Position numbers and translations under genes: made by a program
NCBI GenBank assembly: GCA_037447655.1
Contig: JBBHKE010000315.1
Location: 1 to 27,481 of the forward strand
Length of the DNA: 27,481 nucleotides
Direction of reading: 5' to 3'
Source: Zygnema cylindricum
Lineage: Eukaryota; Streptophyta; Zygnematophyceae; Zygnematales; Zygnemataceae
The notes under the pieces: model-generated
Database searches by the model: none
What the model saw: only the letters and a program-made list of their open reading frames with translations
What the model was told of the DNA's origin: nothing
In this document: one piece after another, positions 9,370-20,464 of the stretch
How the letters are laid out: every line of letters starts with the position of its first letter
Numbering within the stretch: the stretch's first letter is position 1

Positions 9370-9890
9370 TAGTTTTTAAACTCAAAAAAAATGTAAGAGA
9401 GAGAGAGGAGATAATGGAATTTAAAAAGGGGATTTTTATTTACGGGAAGTCATTGCTTTCTATGTGAGAGATTTGTCTAGAGAAAGAGATTTGTCTAGAG
9501 ATATTGTGTTCTTTCACTTGGTACCGGAGGAGGTTAGAATCCCAATGCGTAGCGTTAGAGAATAAGCTATGGCCCCAAAGAAATTTGATACAAACAAAAT
9601 CATTTTTGAAAAACGAAAGACATCAAATTTAGAGGGCATCCGTCATCCGACCCTTTTGAACTAGGCACAAGAACCATCAATTTGAATGCAGGATTATTTA
9701 ATGAATGAGCAAAATCTATGAGATATAGAGAAAAGAAAGAAGGTAAAATGAAAGTAAAAGATGAAGAACTTGACACTATGGTAGGTCAAATTTTTTTTTT
9801 GCCTTTTTCCAAAAGTTTTTGGAACTGGCCTACAATTGAACCATTTTATTTTGATGAGTCTCGAAATAGTTGAGAGACCACTGCATGTTA
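9370..9890. other. Intergenic stretch with an 18-bp tandem duplication
   Basis: No gene is seen. The only structure I can support is an 18-bp direct duplication at 9467-9502 (AGAGATTTGTCTAGAGAA, then the same with the last base T) and a short GA-rich run just before it. Confidence 0.5.
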
Positions 9891-9908
9891 TAACCATATG
9901 GGAACCAT

Positions 9909-10157
9909 ATGGGTGCGGCAGGATTTCGAGAAATGGAAAACTTTCAATTAGTCGGTGTTGGGGACAAACTCTTTCTTGTGGCTTCTTGGAGGAAAAACGG
10001 GAGACAAAACTATAAAACATATATTAGTCGCTTTAGTGTACTAGGGTTTTTAGACGGTGTTGAGAACGCTAAATGGGAACTTGTCAATGTTACGATGGAA
10101 AAACCATTAGCATACGAGGATTGTTTTGTGCTTGCCGCAAATGAATTTAGTATCTAA
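9909..10157 (+). pseudogene. Unassigned 82-codon ORF, possible gene remnant
   Basis: ATG to TAA, 82 codons, with balanced composition unlike the low-complexity DNA around it (for example GVGDKLFLVASWRKNG and NAKWELVNV). Alternating hydrophobic strands, glycines and a W-E-L-V segment are faintly like the kelch-type domain of F-box proteins, but I would not assign it on that. A second frame just upstream (about 9867-9910) continues the same style, which suggests a frameshift near 9905. No neighbouring exon is evident. It could be a degraded host gene or chance. Confidence 0.25.
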
Positions 10158-11085
10158 AAAAAATAGAGGACAACTCTATATAGTTATTAGTAATTTCTTG
10201 AACTTGTAAAAACTATTATCTTCTCATCCTTCTTTCCTAGTCGTTGTCGTGACTTCTAACACATACATCACACAGCTTTGAGGAACGAAATCCCTCGTAC
10301 TTTTAGCGGAACAGAGTCTTGTGTACTTTTTGTTCTAGGGCCACTGTACTTTCAACTGTATTTTCAACCAGTTACTTTTTAGTTTATCCTGCGGGCATTT
10401 CTACTCTTTTTTCCTTCTCTACTTTATTTTGCCACTTGCTTTTTTTTTCACGTTCGAAGGGATTAAATCGTTTCTTTCGGTTGGATTTTATTTTTCTTTC
10501 TTTTATAAATTTTTAACCACATGTTGTATTTAGTTGGGAACTATACCAAGGCGAAAGTACTTCAGAATATATATCACTTTTGTACTTTTTTGTTCTCTTT
10601 GTTTTTTGCATTTGGTAGGTGTTGCGTAATAAATGATTTGATTTTTTATATGCAATGGAACTGACATCCAATATGTTGATCATGAAGTATGTTTGTGAGT
10701 GGAAAGTTTTGAAGTTATTTGTTTACTTGTTTACTTGTAGAGGATGCATTACCTATAAGAGTAGAGGGTTTTTTTTTTATGGTTTTCCAGGGCCTTTTGT
10801 TTCCATGTACTCAGATGGTTCTACAGTCAAGGTAACGTATATTTTTTAGTTTAGTAAATAATGCGTTGTGGATGGTTTACGTTTTTTGTTTCTCTTGTTT
10901 TTTCATGTTTTCACTATATATAAGACTTCATGAAAGCGGAACCATATCAAGGGTTGATTTATGTTGTACACCAATTTTTAAATATTTTCTTTCTTTTTAT
11001 TTTAGGTTGGCTTTCTTTGCTAAATTAGGGAAGCTTGCACTTTTTTTTTCGTTCACCGTTTTATTTCATCTCTTCCTTTTTTCTC
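10158..11085. other. T-rich gene-free stretch
   Basis: Strongly T-rich DNA with several oligo-T runs. The only splice-like island is 10790-10831, flanked by TTTTCCAG and GTAACG. It could encode 14 residues but has no partner exons I can identify, so I do not call a gene. Confidence 0.45.
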
Positions 11086-11095
11086 NNNNNNNNNN
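11086..11095. other. Assembly gap (10 N)
   Basis: Ten undetermined bases. The DNA to the left is T-rich and gene-poor while that to the right is more GC-rich and coding-like. The join may therefore not be contiguous, and open frames crossing it should be ignored. Confidence 0.99.
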
Positions 11096-12530
11096 AAGTG
11101 AAGCCTTGTAAAGAGAACTTGGAGATAATAAAGTGATTCTTCTCGGAGAGGAAAATTTGAGCAAGTGTGCTTTTACTTTGTGAGTGAATTCTTTGTGGCT
11201 TCGGAAGATTCTTGAGTGACCTATGAGAGAGTTTTTGCTTTGTGAAGCTAGATTGTTGCAAGATGAGTGAGGCCCACAAAATTCAACAGACACCGCAGCT
11301 AGGAGACCCACCCGGGGGAGTAATTCTTTGCGCCCTCGTAGAGGAGAAGGGGGTATTGAGAGGAATGCACGAGATCCATTGAGGGGAAAGAGATTTGACC
11401 ACTGGGATAGCAAGGGGAGATTTGCACCTCTTCCCAAGGAGGAGACCTCCCGAACACCTGTATCACGTTCCACGGAGAGACCAGTTCCCACCGCTACTCG
11501 TATCCGATAAGCCGAGGGGCTCTGCGATCGAGACCTACCGATCTTGAGGTTCCGCGTACAGGACCAGAAGATTTGTCGAGGGATGGTGGCGGACCAAACG
11601 TAATGATCTCGAAATTCCAGGGATAGAGATAGCGGATCCTACCTAAGTAGTGGAAAAAGCCAAGGAACCAGTGGATGTTCTAAAATCTCAAAGACAGGCT
11701 ACGGCGGGGGCCGGAAGCTTCACGGTAGATTGGGATGCCTTAGAGGAAGAGAGACGAAAGGCATGGAAACACGAATGGACGCTCATTAGAAAAGCTCGGT
11801 GTAGGACAAGTGGGATTCTTAGCGGGAAGATTCCTCTTACACGAAAGATAGTGTCGCACACAGAAGCCCTAATAGTGGGGACTTCTCCTCTCGCCAATAC
11901 TTAGCCTGAAATGCCTTCTTCGGAGCCAAGCCAAGAGCCTCTCCTTCAGCGGAAAAAGGGAGGAAAACACATGCCCTAATGTGGAGGGTTTGGTTGCAAA
12001 TTTATCTTCTAGAACCCCTTTGGCTCTTCGGGGAGAGACTACCTTTGTTTTGGTGGAGGTGTCTACTGCTGTGGAGGCTTTAGTGGTGTTACGACCTGAT
12101 GAGAGGATTCACATCCCCTTGAGAGCACCAACCCCTCTTCCCACTTCTCCCAGAAAATTCCCGGAGCTCCCATCTTCGGCTCCTCCACCTTGTTCTTGTC
12201 ACTCCCCAAAACCCACCACCGATCCCTAAACTGTCCAGATCCCTCTCGTTCGCCATCCATCTATCACGTTGGTGCTGTTTGTGGGTCGCCGGGTCCGCTT
12301 GTGTTACCCTACAAATACGACATACCCGCCTATTCCCCTCCTCATTGGCGCTCCCCTTCCTCTAGCTCACGGACTTCACCTCGCGAGACCTCAAGGAGGC
12401 GAACCAAGAGACAGACACCTTTCCCCCCAAAGGCTCAACCGTCTCCGTCTTCGTCACCTTCTTCGTCTCCGCCATGAGCAATTCCCCAAAAGCTTGTGAA
12501 CAAGCCGTGTCTCCACATCCTATAGAAATT
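11096..12530 (+). pseudogene. Decayed ORF cluster, origin unknown (retroelement-like?)
   Basis: After the gap the + strand holds several consecutive short open frames: about 11328-11510 (Arg/Gly-rich, with FDHWDSKGRFAPLPKEE), 11650-11904 (charged, with WDALEEERRKAWKHEW) and 12190-12477 (Pro/Ser-rich). They have amino-acid-like composition but frequent stops and frame changes. A leader-like stretch rich in GTGA/CTTTG precedes them. The charged, basic and proline-rich style would fit a degraded retroelement gag, but I see no diagnostic domain, zinc knuckle or LTR edge. The region ends where the LTR-like sequence begins. Confidence 0.3.
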
Positions 12531-12539
12531 AATGGTCCT

Positions 12540-13565
12540 TTTAAAGTATTTTCTAGGTCTAAATAGAAATATTGAAAGAAGTCAAGACAGTCTACCTCTA
12601 ACTTCTCTCTCCAACTCTCAAACTTGTCGTAGTCATTGAGAAATTGGAGAGGAAGCTAGAGCCATGGCTACCTAGGCTATCGTGAGGTTTACGGGAAATT
12701 TATATTAGTTAAGGGATTAATTACTAAAAGGTATGTGCCGACGACAAGATTTGATCCTGATACCTGCCGGCCGTCAGAGAGTAGATAGCTGGTAGCCTTA
12801 GCCGTTAAATCTAGAAGTAGTCTAGTACGATAATGATTTAAACATGTACACGTAGGATAAATACATTAAATATAACAGTTAACGGGATACATAGATATGG
12901 TAGTGTAAAAGTACAAATTGCGGTACGGATAAGAAATCAATACCGCGCATTGATTTCGTAAGCGAAAGAAATACCGCACATGTATTTATTACAGCTACGA
13001 TCAAATGCAAGTTTAATTGGACAGCCGCAATTAGCGCCAAGATCGCGGAAGAAGCATTCAGCGGTTTGTGGGCATCGCCACATCGGATGACACGTGGCGA
13101 TGTTACATTGGAGCGCGGCATCTCCGAGGATTAAAGGAGCGAATCCGGATATTCCACGTGTGGACATTTAGGCCATGTCGTACAATGTCCGTACATAAAG
13201 TACACCGGCAGCTGTACTTTTGCGTACGGAACTGTATTTTGATTGGTTCCGTACATCAATAAATAGAGTCTATGAGAGAGATAGGACTTAGAAAAATTAG
13301 AAGATAGGACCCTCTCTCCCAGAGAGCTTCTGTACAAAAGGTCAACTTTAACCCTCCATAACTTACTGCTCAGGGGAGCAAATTCAGAGATTCTTTTTGC
13401 TATCAACTCAGAGGAGTCTTGCCTTCAGAGGGGTGCAGGTGGTCAGAGTTTTTGTCTGCCACGGTGGCTGTTATTTTTGCTTAAACACTAAGGGGTCAAA
13501 ATTATCCTAGAGGCTTCTTGGAAGCTGTCCACTCTGAGGACTTATGGAGGTCTCAGAGTTTCAAA
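12540..13565 (+). repeat. Diverged LTR of the gag-only family, + orientation
   Basis: Read on the + strand this follows the reverse complement of 3096-4365: GTATTTTCTAGGTCTA near the start, AGAGCCATGGCTA at 12658, a GATTTGATCCTGATACCTG block, a GATGACACGTGGCG block, and the well-matched GAGCAAATTCAGAGATTC at about 13376. Similarity fades after about 13480. It is far more diverged than the intact pair, so it is an older member or sister family. No gag follows it. Confidence 0.7.
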
Positions 13566-14515
13566 TTTTAAACTAGCCCACTTCAAGCCACAACCACTGC
13601 TACCCAAGAAGGCAAAATGACATTTTGACTCCACCCTTGTGCAGCCAGGACACCTTTGAGTCTGTAGCAAAAAAAAAATCACGGAAAACGGCCAACCAGC
13701 TAATAAGTTAGGAGCCCGCAAAAATGCCGATTTCATACAAAGCCCTCATAGAGAGAGGTGACTACCTACCAGATTTTCTTAAGTCATTTACCCCTCTCAC
13801 AACCCTTATCTACTGAAGTACAAACCAATCATATGAATGTACAGTATAGTAAGGTACGACGACCGATGTACTTTCTGTACGGCGTGTGTACGACAAAGCC
13901 ACTTAGTGGACGTGTGTCACCCTTCCACTTACCCGTATGTTCTTCGGAATTCTTGCGACCAACTCTTATCCCTCCATGTGGCGCCAAGTCATGCCACATC
14001 CATAAACGCCAAAGTGACCATTCCGCGATCTCGGCGGTGATGTGTGCCGTCGGATTAAATCCAACATTAAATGTCGATCGTTGAAACAAATGTGCGACTC
14101 ATTTGTTTCGTGGGAAATGACTTCCGCACTAAACTTTATCTAGATTTATCTTTCGTTTATATTTTAGTTAATCAGTTTCAATACCATACAACAGCTTAAA
14201 TAAATATCAAACCCTATATATCGTAACAGACTTCTAGGACTGACTGGTATAATCTAACGGCTACCTCGTGCTCTGCCGGTTGGAGGTTCGAGTGTTGCAA
14301 GACTCAACTTTTTATTGAGAGTGACTTAAGTCACTCTTCAGTCTTGCCTATGGAGCAAAGACAGCCATGGCTTCATCACTCTCTCTCTCTCCTTTAGTGA
14401 CTACGACAAGTATGGGGCAAAGAGAGAAGAGATGGAGGCAGGCTCCTGCATTTTCATTAGATGTTTCCGCTAATAATTTAGACCTACAAAATACCCAAAA
14501 ACTAGTTATTTCAAG
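13566..14515 (-). repeat. Diverged LTR of the gag-only family, - orientation
   Basis: Same landmarks as 3300-4365 in the same strand sense: CACCCTTGTGCAGCC and TTGAGTCTGTAGCAAAA near 13635-13670, a CTCTCACAACCCTTATCTAC block, CATGTGGCGCCAAG, then AGACAGCCATGGCTTC and GACTACGACAAGTATGGGG near 14360-14415. It ends just before the Copia pol fragment. It lies head to head with the LTR at 12540-13565, with little or nothing between them. Confidence 0.75.
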
Positions 14516-14540
14516 AATAGGAGATTAATCTATCTAACGC

Positions 14541-15369
14541 TGCGGGAAGCAATAGGGAATATGCTTGACAAATTCCGCATGGCTCAGGCCAAGGGAAGTG
14601 CCACTCCCATGGAATTTAAGCAAAAAATGGAAGGCATGGAGATTGATCGAAGGGTCATTTTTGACGACACTTTGGATTCAAGGGGGGCAGATATTATGGC
14701 CACCATTCCATACCGACTGATTGTCGGTAGCCTAGTCTACTTCATTAATTGCACGAGGTTGGACATTGCGGCAGCAATTGGTGCCTTGAGCGAGAGTTTG
14801 CAAAATCCTAGGAAAACGGATTGGGAGGCAACAAAGAGGGTTCTTCGGTACCTAGCGGAGACACAAAATCTTTGACTTGCTCTCGGTGGAGACGAAGTAA
14901 AAAATCATACTTAGAGCGATGCTAGTTAGGAAGACTTGCCATGCCGCCATCAAACACTGGATTTATATAGATGTTTGGAAGTGGAACATGTTGTTGGAGC
15001 TGCAAGCTTCAAAAGGTAAGGGCTCAGTCTACAATGGAGGCTGAATATATGGCGACAAATTCAACAGTCAATGAGTTATTATGGGTAAAGTCTCTCTTTC
15101 AATAACTTCATTTTATGGAATCCGGACCTCAAATAGTGTGGTGTGATAACCAGGCAGCTATTTACCCAAGTCATCACTTCAAAAGCAAACATATTGATAT
15201 CAAGTTTCATTTTGTGAGAGAAAAGGTGATGAACACAATTTTGAAACTCAGTTACATGCTGGATGAGATGATGGTAGCTGATATAATGACTAAGGCTTTA
15301 CGGGTACCTAAATTGAAGTTTTTTAGAGAGGAGTGTGGACTCAGTGGGTGGGAGAGTCTAAAGGTTTAG
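14541..15369 (+). pseudogene. pol: Copia reverse transcriptase C-terminus and RNase H, broken
   Basis: The + strand encodes the end of a Copia pol. First comes an RT C-terminal stretch (14561-14875) with the family signature of a YR-x-x-VGSLVY motif, CTRLDIAAAIG, and WEATKRVLRYL. After a damaged stretch with frameshifts and stops comes RNase H: TMEAEYMA (catalytic Glu region, about 15029-15052), a stop, then IVWCDNQAAI (catalytic Asp, about 15127-15156), SKHIDIKFHFVREKV and the C-terminal ADIMTKAL motif. The frame ends at TAG 15367-15369, directly before a purine tract. The upstream RT and integrase are absent, cut off at the LTR that ends near 14515. Confidence 0.9.
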
Positions 15370-15374
15370 GGGAG
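15366..15374 (+). promoter_or_regulatory. Polypurine tract of the broken Copia element
   Basis: TTTAGGGGAG directly precedes TGTTGATTTGG, the expected purine tract and TG start of an LTR, and it follows the pol stop codon immediately. Confidence 0.75.
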
Positions 15375-16010
15375 TGTTGATTTGGAAACCTTTAGTCGTC
15401 TCTATATCTCGTGTGTGAGAAAGAGACTTATGACTTAGACGTTTTGTGTGCAGGCTGATCTATTGTAGAAAGGTTTCTAGTGTGGTATGTAAGTCCGAAG
15501 GGAGTACACGGGCTCAGTACACTCCACGCACACGTGTCACTCTGTGGGGAAGTCAAGATTGTGTTTCGGATGATGGAAAGTACAATTTCGTTTGGGGACC
15601 AGGTTTACACGCGGAGGTTCATTTTCGGCGAAGAAAGAATGCGCGGACGGCGGACGGAGTCTGTCATCAATTTTTGGAAGAAGAATATTGACTGCGCCGT
15701 TATTTTAGCAGGCGAACTTTGAACGCGTACTATTTCAATTTAGCGCCTATTAGTTTAAGGTTGGTTGTAAATATTATGTACGGTTGACTCTGCATTTTTG
15801 TGTGATTAGATTTAGTGTAGCGGTCAACCAACGGTGTAGATCAGTTGCACGTTCACTTGTATATATAGGACTTAGAATATTTTGGAGTGAGGAATTCTTT
15901 GTATGCAAAACTGCAAAACAGTTTTTGGTTGTCCTTGAATTACAAGATCATTGTGATCTTTTAGCATAACCTTTTTAAAATCAGCATGTGGTTAATTTGT
16001 TGTAAAATTT
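15375..16010 (+). repeat. LTR of the broken Copia element (right end uncertain)
   Basis: Starts TGTTGATTTGGAAACC after the purine tract. It contains a TATA-like TGTATATATAGGAC near 15859-15872 and runs toward a gag start near 16124. Only one copy is present, so the right end cannot be fixed by comparison, and I find no clear primer binding site between it and gag. It is different from the LTR family at 3096-7564. Confidence 0.65.
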
Positions 16011-16123
16011 ACATTGTGGCAAAGTTGAAGACCTAGGGTGATTATAGATTGCTTGGGGCTTCATTGTGAAGTTGGTCTTTTGTGGGTTTTTTGTGAGAAT
16101 TTCCTCTTTATGTATTGATTAAT

Positions 16124-17010
16124 ATGGCAACTGCCGGTGCATCTTCTTCTTCTCCCAAGGCACCAATTGCCTCAGGACAACATCTTCTACTACTTGGTTT
16201 TTTTTGTTATAATAAGGGTCATGGATACATGTATTGTCCTAAGCTGAAAAAGCAAATGAGACAAGATTATACTGGCCAGGTTGGCAGCAAAGCCAATATC
16301 ACAGAGGATTTTTTGGAAATCCCACCCGTGGAAATGCTCTTTTTTAGCTAATGCAACTGATGTAGATGAGTCTTTGATCTCAATGAGCTAGAGGAGGCGG
16401 AGTTATCTTCTATGGCAGCAGGCATGGGAAGTCTAAAAGATGCAAGATCGATCATGGACACAAGAGCATCGACCCACATGTGCATGAACAAGGCGCCTTT
16501 TATGGATCTGGGGCAAACGTCTCCAAATAATATCTACTATGCTTGTGGCACGAGTGTCCAAAACCCCAACTTAGGGTAGTGTATCTTTGATGGTAGATGT
16601 GGGGGGAAAGTCGATCGAGATTATTCTTCACAATGTTTTGTATGTTCCAGACTTTAAAAATAATATTTTTTCTATATCATTAGTGGAGAGCAAAGACTTT
16701 GAAGTCATTTTGAAAATAGGTTGTTTGCAAGAAAGGGAAAGTAGAAGTAACAGAAACTAGAGATGTTAGCAAAATGTAATGGATGGACATGGCTGAATAT
16801 ATAGAAAATGAAAATCTCTATCCAGTGTCTAATCTGATAATGAGTTGTCGCATAAAAGATTAGGACATATGAATTATGATAGTCTTAAAAAAATGGTGAA
16901 ATAGGGAAAAGTTGATTGAGTTTCTCTCAGTTCTCATCATATAAAATCATGTGATGGATGTTCACTTGGGAAGATCTAGAGATTGCCATTTCCACAGGAA
17001 AACATACCAT
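16124..17010 (+). pseudogene. Copia gag end, protease and pre-integrase zinc finger, broken
   Basis: Downstream of the LTR are the early parts of a Copia polyprotein, all damaged by stops and frameshifts. A gag zinc knuckle (FFCYNKGHGYMYCPKLKK, about 16195-16255) keeps the X4HX4C half, but the first cysteine is glycine. An aspartic protease stretch (about 16440-16730) has the active-site DSGAS replaced by DTRAS, followed by LHNVLYVPDFKNNIFSIS. A GAG-pre-integrase zinc finger (about 16850-17000) shows HKRLGHMNYDSLKKM, CDGCSLGK and RLPFP. Integrase core and RT never follow. The gag N-terminal body is also missing: only about 20 residues precede the knuckle, so there is an internal deletion near 16180. 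Confidence 0.88.
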
Positions 17011-17116
17011 AGATTGGAGAAAATTTTGCAGCTTGCTCGATGCAATGTTGGATGCAAGTCAACCGAATATATCATCTCACTGTCTGTCTACCAATAACCG
17101 ATCTTTAAAACTTTTT

Positions 17117-17428
17117 CCGACATTCAAATTTTGCTGTGTCTTTTTGCCATTACGTTTTTGAAATTTTGATTTCTATTTTATAAATCAAAACCTGGCCGCA
17201 AACTTTTTGTACGAAACATTAACTACCTCCGGTGGTACAAATATTTCGTTTGGACCTTCCGTTTGTAGATTTTTTTAAGATTTTCATAATCTGACTCTAA
17301 CCAATGTGGTGCTAATTATAAATGAGGAAGGTTATTTACTCGCCTGACAAAATGGAGCGAACTCCTGTAAACATTGTCATTAGACGTGTCTGTATATTTA
17401 CTAGGACCTCTTAACGAAATCGCGGCCC
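17117..17428 (-). mobile_element. Truncated copy of the PIF/Harbinger-like element
   Basis: On the - strand this follows 20716-21030, the left part of the 728-bp element, over about 310 bp. Shared blocks include TTAACTACCTCCGG, GTTTGTAGATTTTTTTAAGA and AATGGAGCGAACT (compare AATGGAGCGGACT in the partner). The terminal repeat at 17405-17428 is badly eroded and the other half of the element is missing, so it is an older, truncated copy. Confidence 0.75.
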
Positions 17429-17431
17429 TAC

Positions 17432-17572
17432 TTTAAATCCGAGCTAGAGTTGTACTTTGCGATTCCTTTATTCTTATAGCGCAATTTAAATCCGAGCTAT
17501 TTGTACTTTGTGATTCCTTTTTCCTTTTAGCGTACTTTTAACCTAATTGTACTTTGCGATACCCCTGTACTT
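17432..17572. repeat. Tandem repeat, about 52-bp unit, 2.7 copies
   Basis: Units start at about 17432, 17485 and 17536. Each has the core TTGTACTTTGYGATWCC, and the first two share TTTAAATCCGAGCTA. The array directly abuts the end of the truncated Harbinger-like copy. Confidence 0.75.
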
Positions 17573-19215
17573 ATCACTTAATTTAAATAAGTGTTATGGT
17601 TGTACTGACTCCCGTCCTCCCACGATATATGGGGATGGTGTTTTGTAGGTCAATAAGCGATACGTATAGACTTCTCACTGTTTGATATTCAGTATATCGG
17701 ATTTTAGAGTCATCGCGATATGAAATTACCCGGTACACAAAATCACTAAAATTACTTTGCATGTTATATGTGAGAAATAAAAATTAAATAAGTTGGCATG
17801 GCTCACGTCATAGGTCCCTAAAGTCAAAATTTTAGAAACCAAAAACCGACATTGCTTATTTTTTCAAAATTTGAACACCCGATATCTGATAGACGGAGAC
17901 ATGACACGCTCCCAAGTTGTTAATTGTTACCCGTTACGCGTTTACGAAATTAAAATTTAGCTGAAACTCGATTTCTCGCGACTACCCGTTCCCGCCCGTA
18001 CCTGAATATGTACAAAATAAATGGTACGTCTCTCTCATATGTTCCTTGATACCTAAGAGTATAAATTTCAATAATATTGGAAAGTATAAACACTACAAAA
18101 CCTTCAATTTTTTTCGTTTTTTGCTTACCAGACCGTCCCCTAATTTTTTTTTTTGTGAATCAACCATCTGAATCCGCCTGACCCCCAAAATTTGGCACTT
18201 AAATCCGTTCTGGATCCCACACGGGAGGCCGGGTAATGATCGATTACGGTTTCGAGTATCCTTTAACGACCGTTGACTAAAGTTTAGCCATTACAAAAAT
18301 ACAAATATCGAAAACTGAAACTCACAATATTGAGATCTATAATACATTTTTCATCCGCTCTTTCAACTTGGTATTGGTACGGATTTCGTACAATAATATA
18401 ATCGTTTGACTTTTGTTGTACCAAAGTAGTTTTATGAAAGAAGAGGCATCAAATCAAAGTTCAAAAGTAGGCGTTTCTATCGTAGGCCTTTTGTAGGCGC
18501 CTTTATCGTAAGTTGTGTTATGAGATTTTCATTTGATTTTCTTAAATATTTACTTTGATCCGCAGTCGTTTGATCGTCTAAATCTGACGGTTAAATAAAA
18601 AATACCTCAAAACTCACAGAAAAAAATATTTTTTTGTCCGAATGTTTTTCAATATTTAGACATGACGTTTTATTTTATATCAATCGATGTGCAACTCAAC
18701 CCTGTCAAAATTGTTTTTCATTTTGCGACCAATACAATATGGGTCTTAAGGTCATATTGTATGTTTTGCGTACAATAGGCATATTGTATGGGCCTACTTT
18801 CACCTACTTTTGTACTATGAATCAAATTTGTGGATTGCGGCCTTCCAATCCGTAACTAAAATTCGGTTGCGCGATTCGCGTGGATGGGTCGAAGTAATTC
18901 GTTTGCTCGGTGCCATTAATACTGTAGAGAATTATACATCTTGGGTAAACAAACAGAAGTAAAAGACAAAAGGTTAAATACACGGCGTCCACGATTCCGG
19001 CCTTTGTGGTTAAGGCACCGAATTTTACCCGATATTCAGTGTTTCTGTACTGATCGGGTGATCGAAGGACCGGGTTTTGCGGTACAATTGTATTCTTTTT
19101 TGGGTCTTAACACTTTCACATGTTGATGTTGGACCAATCCACAACCCGCTCTATTTCGATTGTATGGTTGTCATTCGTCTTTTAATTACTTTAGTTCCTT
19201 GATAGTTGTACTTTT
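17573..19215. other. Gene-free AT-rich stretch
   Basis: No coding similarity is seen. It holds small local repeats (GTAGGCGTTTCTATCGTA and a variant near 18467-18510; CATATTGTATG twice near 18752-18790), probably debris of older elements. I found no matching termini. Confidence 0.45.
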
Positions 19216-19530
19216 CTAAGTACTTTTGTTCCTTGGAATTTGTACATTCAATGTTGTAGCTTGATTGTTCTTTCTGGACCCAACTGCGCCAATGATTTTA
19301 AAACACGTATGCAAAAAAAAAGACGTGTACCAGTCACCACCTCTGTCAATTGAATATTGAAGTTCGCTGGCTTTTAGATATTCGAAGAGCTGCCGTACGG
19401 AGGGAAGATCGACACCGTCCTTTGTAGTCCGTACCAGATCCTGTGGATAAAATTTGAAGTAATCCGCAGTCGTAAACCCTAGCATGTGGTCACAAAGGCC
19501 AAACGTCACTTTAGTAAACACATTCACCAA
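19216..19530 (-). pseudogene. ORF fragment, possibly RPA1-like OB-fold
   Basis: A 104-codon - strand frame with gene-like composition. It has VTFGLCDHMLGFTTADYF followed by a charged loop, a DLPSVRQLFEYL helix and an aromatic strand (GDWYTSFF). The order 'FG...LGxTAxxYxxLxP...' then a short helix then beta strands recalls the C-terminal OB-fold of replication protein A subunit 1, a protein also carried by plant Helitrons. That resemblance is from memory of the pattern and is weak. The fragment has no recognisable start context and stops 60 bp before the fold-back element. Alternatives are a degraded host gene or chance. Confidence 0.3.
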
Positions 19531-19594
19531 TAGGCTGTTCGTACTAGTACTAGGCAGTACATACGGCTTGTATTAGATTCCATCAATAAAATTA

Positions 19595-20181
19595 GGGAAT
19601 TGATCATGATAGTGACTGTTTTGGTTGCGCACAGGCACTTACGTCATTTTGTCAAAAAACGTAGGTTTGAAGTACACATTGGTACAAATAAAGTTCCGTT
19701 GAGTATAAACTTGAGGGTCAATTGGTTGGACATCATTGTTTTCATAATATTGTTTCAACCGCTTAAAATTTTGCCGCGCTTGCGAACGTCGACCGTCATA
19801 ATAAAATTAGCAATTCACACGGCCAACGAGCGTTTACGGTAACATAACAACGGCGACCACATGTAAATAAAATGGATGCAAATAGTAACTTTTTGTCGTT
19901 ATGTGAGCTCCATTATGAGAGTACTTATCCGCAAAATTTAAATTGAAATGTCTAAGTGTTACGTTGAACTTAGACGCAAAGTGAAACGAAACCTATAAAA
20001 TTGAAAGTATTATAAATCTCGTACGTAAATAGTATAACACACGAAACGAAATAAACTTTTATAATAAAACGAACCGGTGTAAATATATCATTTGAAATTA
20101 AATGAAAAAAATGAGCGTTGTCACGCGCGACGAAATCAAGCCACGCTATTCAAGAATCAACATACTGTACTTACATTGACA
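19595..20181 (+). repeat. Left arm of the fold-back element
   Basis: Inverted repeat of 20465-20715 joined to 21447-21776. It is uninterrupted, including the point (CGGATAAGTACTCTC on the opposite strand) that corresponds to the insertion site in the right arm. Confidence 0.85.
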
Positions 20182-20464
20182 GTGAAATGTTAGGACATTG
20201 GGCGAGTCGGCGTCGGCCGAAATCGTGCAGTCAAATTTTTGTTCGGTTCGCGTCAGTTATGTTATGTTTTGTTCGGTACTGTACTTTTGGGTCCGTTCGG
20301 TTTGGTGCGAGCGCCGGCCGGTATTCATTTGTTCGAGTCGCACGCTGGTCGATTGCGATGAAATGTTGGTTCGCGAAGCGTGACGCGATTTTTTTGTCTG
20401 CAGAAGTAATTTATGTGTACGATAAAGTGGCAATACCTTTGTACGGCCGATCCTGCTACGATCT

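Noticed and set aside
11061-11491. - strand ORFs running through the N gap
   Set aside because: They include undetermined bases, have no domain, and lie opposite the more coding-like + strand.
12190-12499. Proline/serine-rich + strand frames as a real gene
   Set aside because: Two overlapping frames are equally open, there is no start context, and the composition follows the local CT-rich DNA; kept only as part of a decayed cluster.
14237-14310. A genuine tRNA gene (B-box-like GGTTCGAGT)
   Set aside because: No 7-bp acceptor stem or anticodon loop can be drawn, and the same place in the related LTRs varies. Treated as a tRNA-like module within the LTR.
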